Shown: piece after piece, positions 62,560-64,000 of the stretch
Layout: every line of letters begins with the position of its first letter
How positions within the stretch are numbered: position 1 is the stretch's first letter
Origin: Aspidiotus rigidus
Taxonomy: Eukaryota > Arthropoda > Insecta > Hemiptera > Diaspididae
Assembly: GCA_035079385.1 (NCBI GenBank)
Contig: JAVHKY010000013.1
Location: forward strand, 2,294,001 to 2,358,000
DNA: 64,000 nt
Reading direction: 5' to 3'
Made by a program: the position numbers and the translations under genes
The notes under the pieces: model-generated
The model's database searches: none
Told to the model about the DNA's origin: nothing
Seen by the model: only the letters and a program-made list of their open reading frames with translations

Positions 62560-63330
62560 TTAAACTCAAATATCACGTGATATCGCAAATACGCGCAGCT
62601 AGATCTTACACATTATATTAATATTTTAAAATACATAATATCTCCAATTTTCGGCCATCAACTACCATCAACAATTTAGTTACATTTGAAAACGCAACAG
62701 AAAACGTATATTTTGCTCCCTTATTCTCCCATGGTAAAACACCGTGAACAAATCAAAAATAAAACTCAAAAAAGCGCGTAAATGAAATAAAAAGTGTCTT
62801 TTTTCAAATACAAAAAAATTAGCTCGCCAAACATTTGCAAACAAAAACTGTACGAGTTAATGCAACCGCTTGTTAATGTGTTACGCGCGCGCCATCAAAT
62901 CATCGACAGACAGCATGAGTACCCTTGGCCATGGTTACCTATTCACCCCCAAAATTATGAGGTTGTGTTGAGAAGGGTTGAATGAACCTCGCCACATAGT
63001 AACAAACACTTGACGCAAGTTTTCATTTTTTGAATTTTGTCTAGCTAGAATTGCGTTAAAGTTTCTCCTTTTCGGTTATGCTCACGATAACGATATTACT
63101 CTGGACAATCTCTCCGTTTTTGTCATAGTTGTTTTTCACGTTAATAGTGTGATAATGGATCTGTTCTGGATGTTGAAAAAAAAAGGATTAACAGTATCTG
63201 TTTGGTTTTGCTTTCAGTTTTTGAATAAAATAAGGAAATAAATTCTCATGAATTCAAAGATAGGGAAATGAAGAGAGAGAGAGAGAAAAAAAAAAAAAAA
63301 AAAACGCAAGAGACCCGTATGCAGAGGCGC
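62560..63330. other. Right interior of the long-TIR element
   Basis: A 63-codon plus frame at 62794-62985 (RHQIIDRQHEYPWPWLPIHP) lacks family motifs. A GA/poly(A) tract lies at about 63275-63304. Nothing else was recognised. Confidence 0.35.
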
Positions 63331-63827
63331 CTGGCGACCGACGTCAACATTTCTTGCACGCGGTCCTCCGCGAAACAGTACATGAACACACGGGAAATAC
63401 AAGGTCGCGCGTTGACACTCCAGTACGGGGTGTAACGCGAAACGGTACACAATGGTAGACACTCCGTTTTCGTCAATTTCTGCGCGTATTATTTCCGTCA
63501 TATTGCGCTAATTAAAAATTGTAAAGAGTACACCCCTTAGGAAATTTCACGTAGATCATTTTAGTACTGAGGTATTTTTTTCGTAGAATGTACGGTTTAC
63601 GAAATAAATTGAAAAAACCGCGTTTTTAGGCGTTTTCACGCCTTTTCATTAAAATAGCTGTTTTGCGGGAGTCATTTTGAGGGCGTGTTTACTCGATTTC
63701 CATTGGGTTAATCAAAAGATGACAAGAATACATTGTTATCGTAAATTTGGTAAGAATTATTTTTATACTGAGGTATTTTCATTATAGAATGCGTGATTCG
63801 CAAGAAAAATCGAAAAAACTTATTTTT

Positions 63828-63915
63828 GTCGGACGTTCGGCCCCCTGAGGGAAAAAGCACCACACTTTCAGGCGGTGAACTGCCTGGAGTTATTGCGGAG
63901 ACCATTTCCGACAAA
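63828..63915 (+). pseudogene. Fragment related to the coding remnant at 50287-50682
   Basis: The plus strand reads RPPEGKSTTLSGGELPGVIA, resembling the GPPAGEESFTF..RELSGIL block at about 50305-50370. The nucleotides match as well (TTTGTCGGACGTTCGGCCCC against TTCGTCGGACGTTTGGCCCT). It ends at a stop near 63918. Confidence 0.45.
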
Positions 63916-64000
63916 TAAGCGCAAAAAAAACTTTGATGGTGGATAGTGCCAGGTTCAGGTCTAATTTGACTGGACTTGAAAAATTTTGAATTCTTGTCAT

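Larger units (their letters stand above)
61357..63704. mobile_element. Long terminal inverted repeat element, 2.35 kb, no transposase seen
   Basis: The left arm (61357-61719) and right arm (63341-63704) are highly similar reverse complements of about 363 bp. The outer end is AATGGAAATCGAGTAAA, then CCCTCAAAATGACTCCCGCA, AAACGCGTTTTTT.TAA.T, TACGGTTTACGA-type sequence, GCGCAATATGACGGAAATAA and ATGTTGACGT at the inner end. The interior has a tandem repeat array and no recognisable transposase. Same-looking frames on opposite strands (61598-61855 plus, 63214-63501 minus) come from the arms. No clear target duplication was found. Confidence 0.8.

Overview
The window is AT-rich animal nuclear DNA, most likely from an arthropod and probably an insect. 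A sternorrhynchan hemipteran would fit, but that is a low-confidence inference. The reasons are split genes with 77-nt GT-AG introns, a Tret1-like sugar transporter, TAGGTA-rich spacers, and a mixed load of Ty3, hAT, Penelope-like and foldback elements. I see no bacterial operons, CRISPR arrays, rRNA or tRNA genes.

Host genes are few. A single-exon MFS sugar transporter lies at 1449-2852 (+). A minus-strand TPR gene (13943 to 4985) is built from four repeats of the same exon pair, and a small plus-strand coiled-coil gene sits inside one of its introns (9644-9898). A short coiled-coil ORF is at 18868-19134 (-). A seven-exon copine gene runs from 22912 to 34838 (+), with calcium-site and MIDAS residues replaced. 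A three-exon YqaJ/lambda-exonuclease-like gene lies at 37256-38556 (+). Weaker candidates are at 46058-46333, 54901-55152 and 55602-55830 (all -), and a pseudogene with one stop is at 50287-50682 (+).

Mobile DNA dominates the rest. A complete 8,482-bp Ty3-type LTR retrotransposon (23911-32392, antisense) sits in the large copine intron. It has apparently identical 396-bp LTRs, a CAAAG target duplication, a tRNA-Lys-type primer site, and a canonical A_AAA_AAC slippery heptamer at the end of gag. One frame break lies near the end of pol. A complete hAT element (43024-45161) has an ATAATAAT duplication, terminal inverted repeats, an intact two-exon transposase and subterminal TGCCGAA motifs. It lies beside a graveyard (about 39700-42960) of decayed hAT, Ty3 and possible copia fragments. 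Two Penelope-like GIY-YIG fragments are at 48548-48970 and 53300-53800. A large foldback element is at 10586-12221, and a long-TIR element is at 61357-63704. Several short hairpin elements and two dispersed repeat families fill most spacers. Family A carries repeated TGACGTCA palindromes. Family B is a tandem repeat of about 50-60 bp with an AACAGGGAACCTGTT module.

Coordinates of spliced genes come from reading splice sites and conserved protein motifs by eye. No alignment or database search was run.
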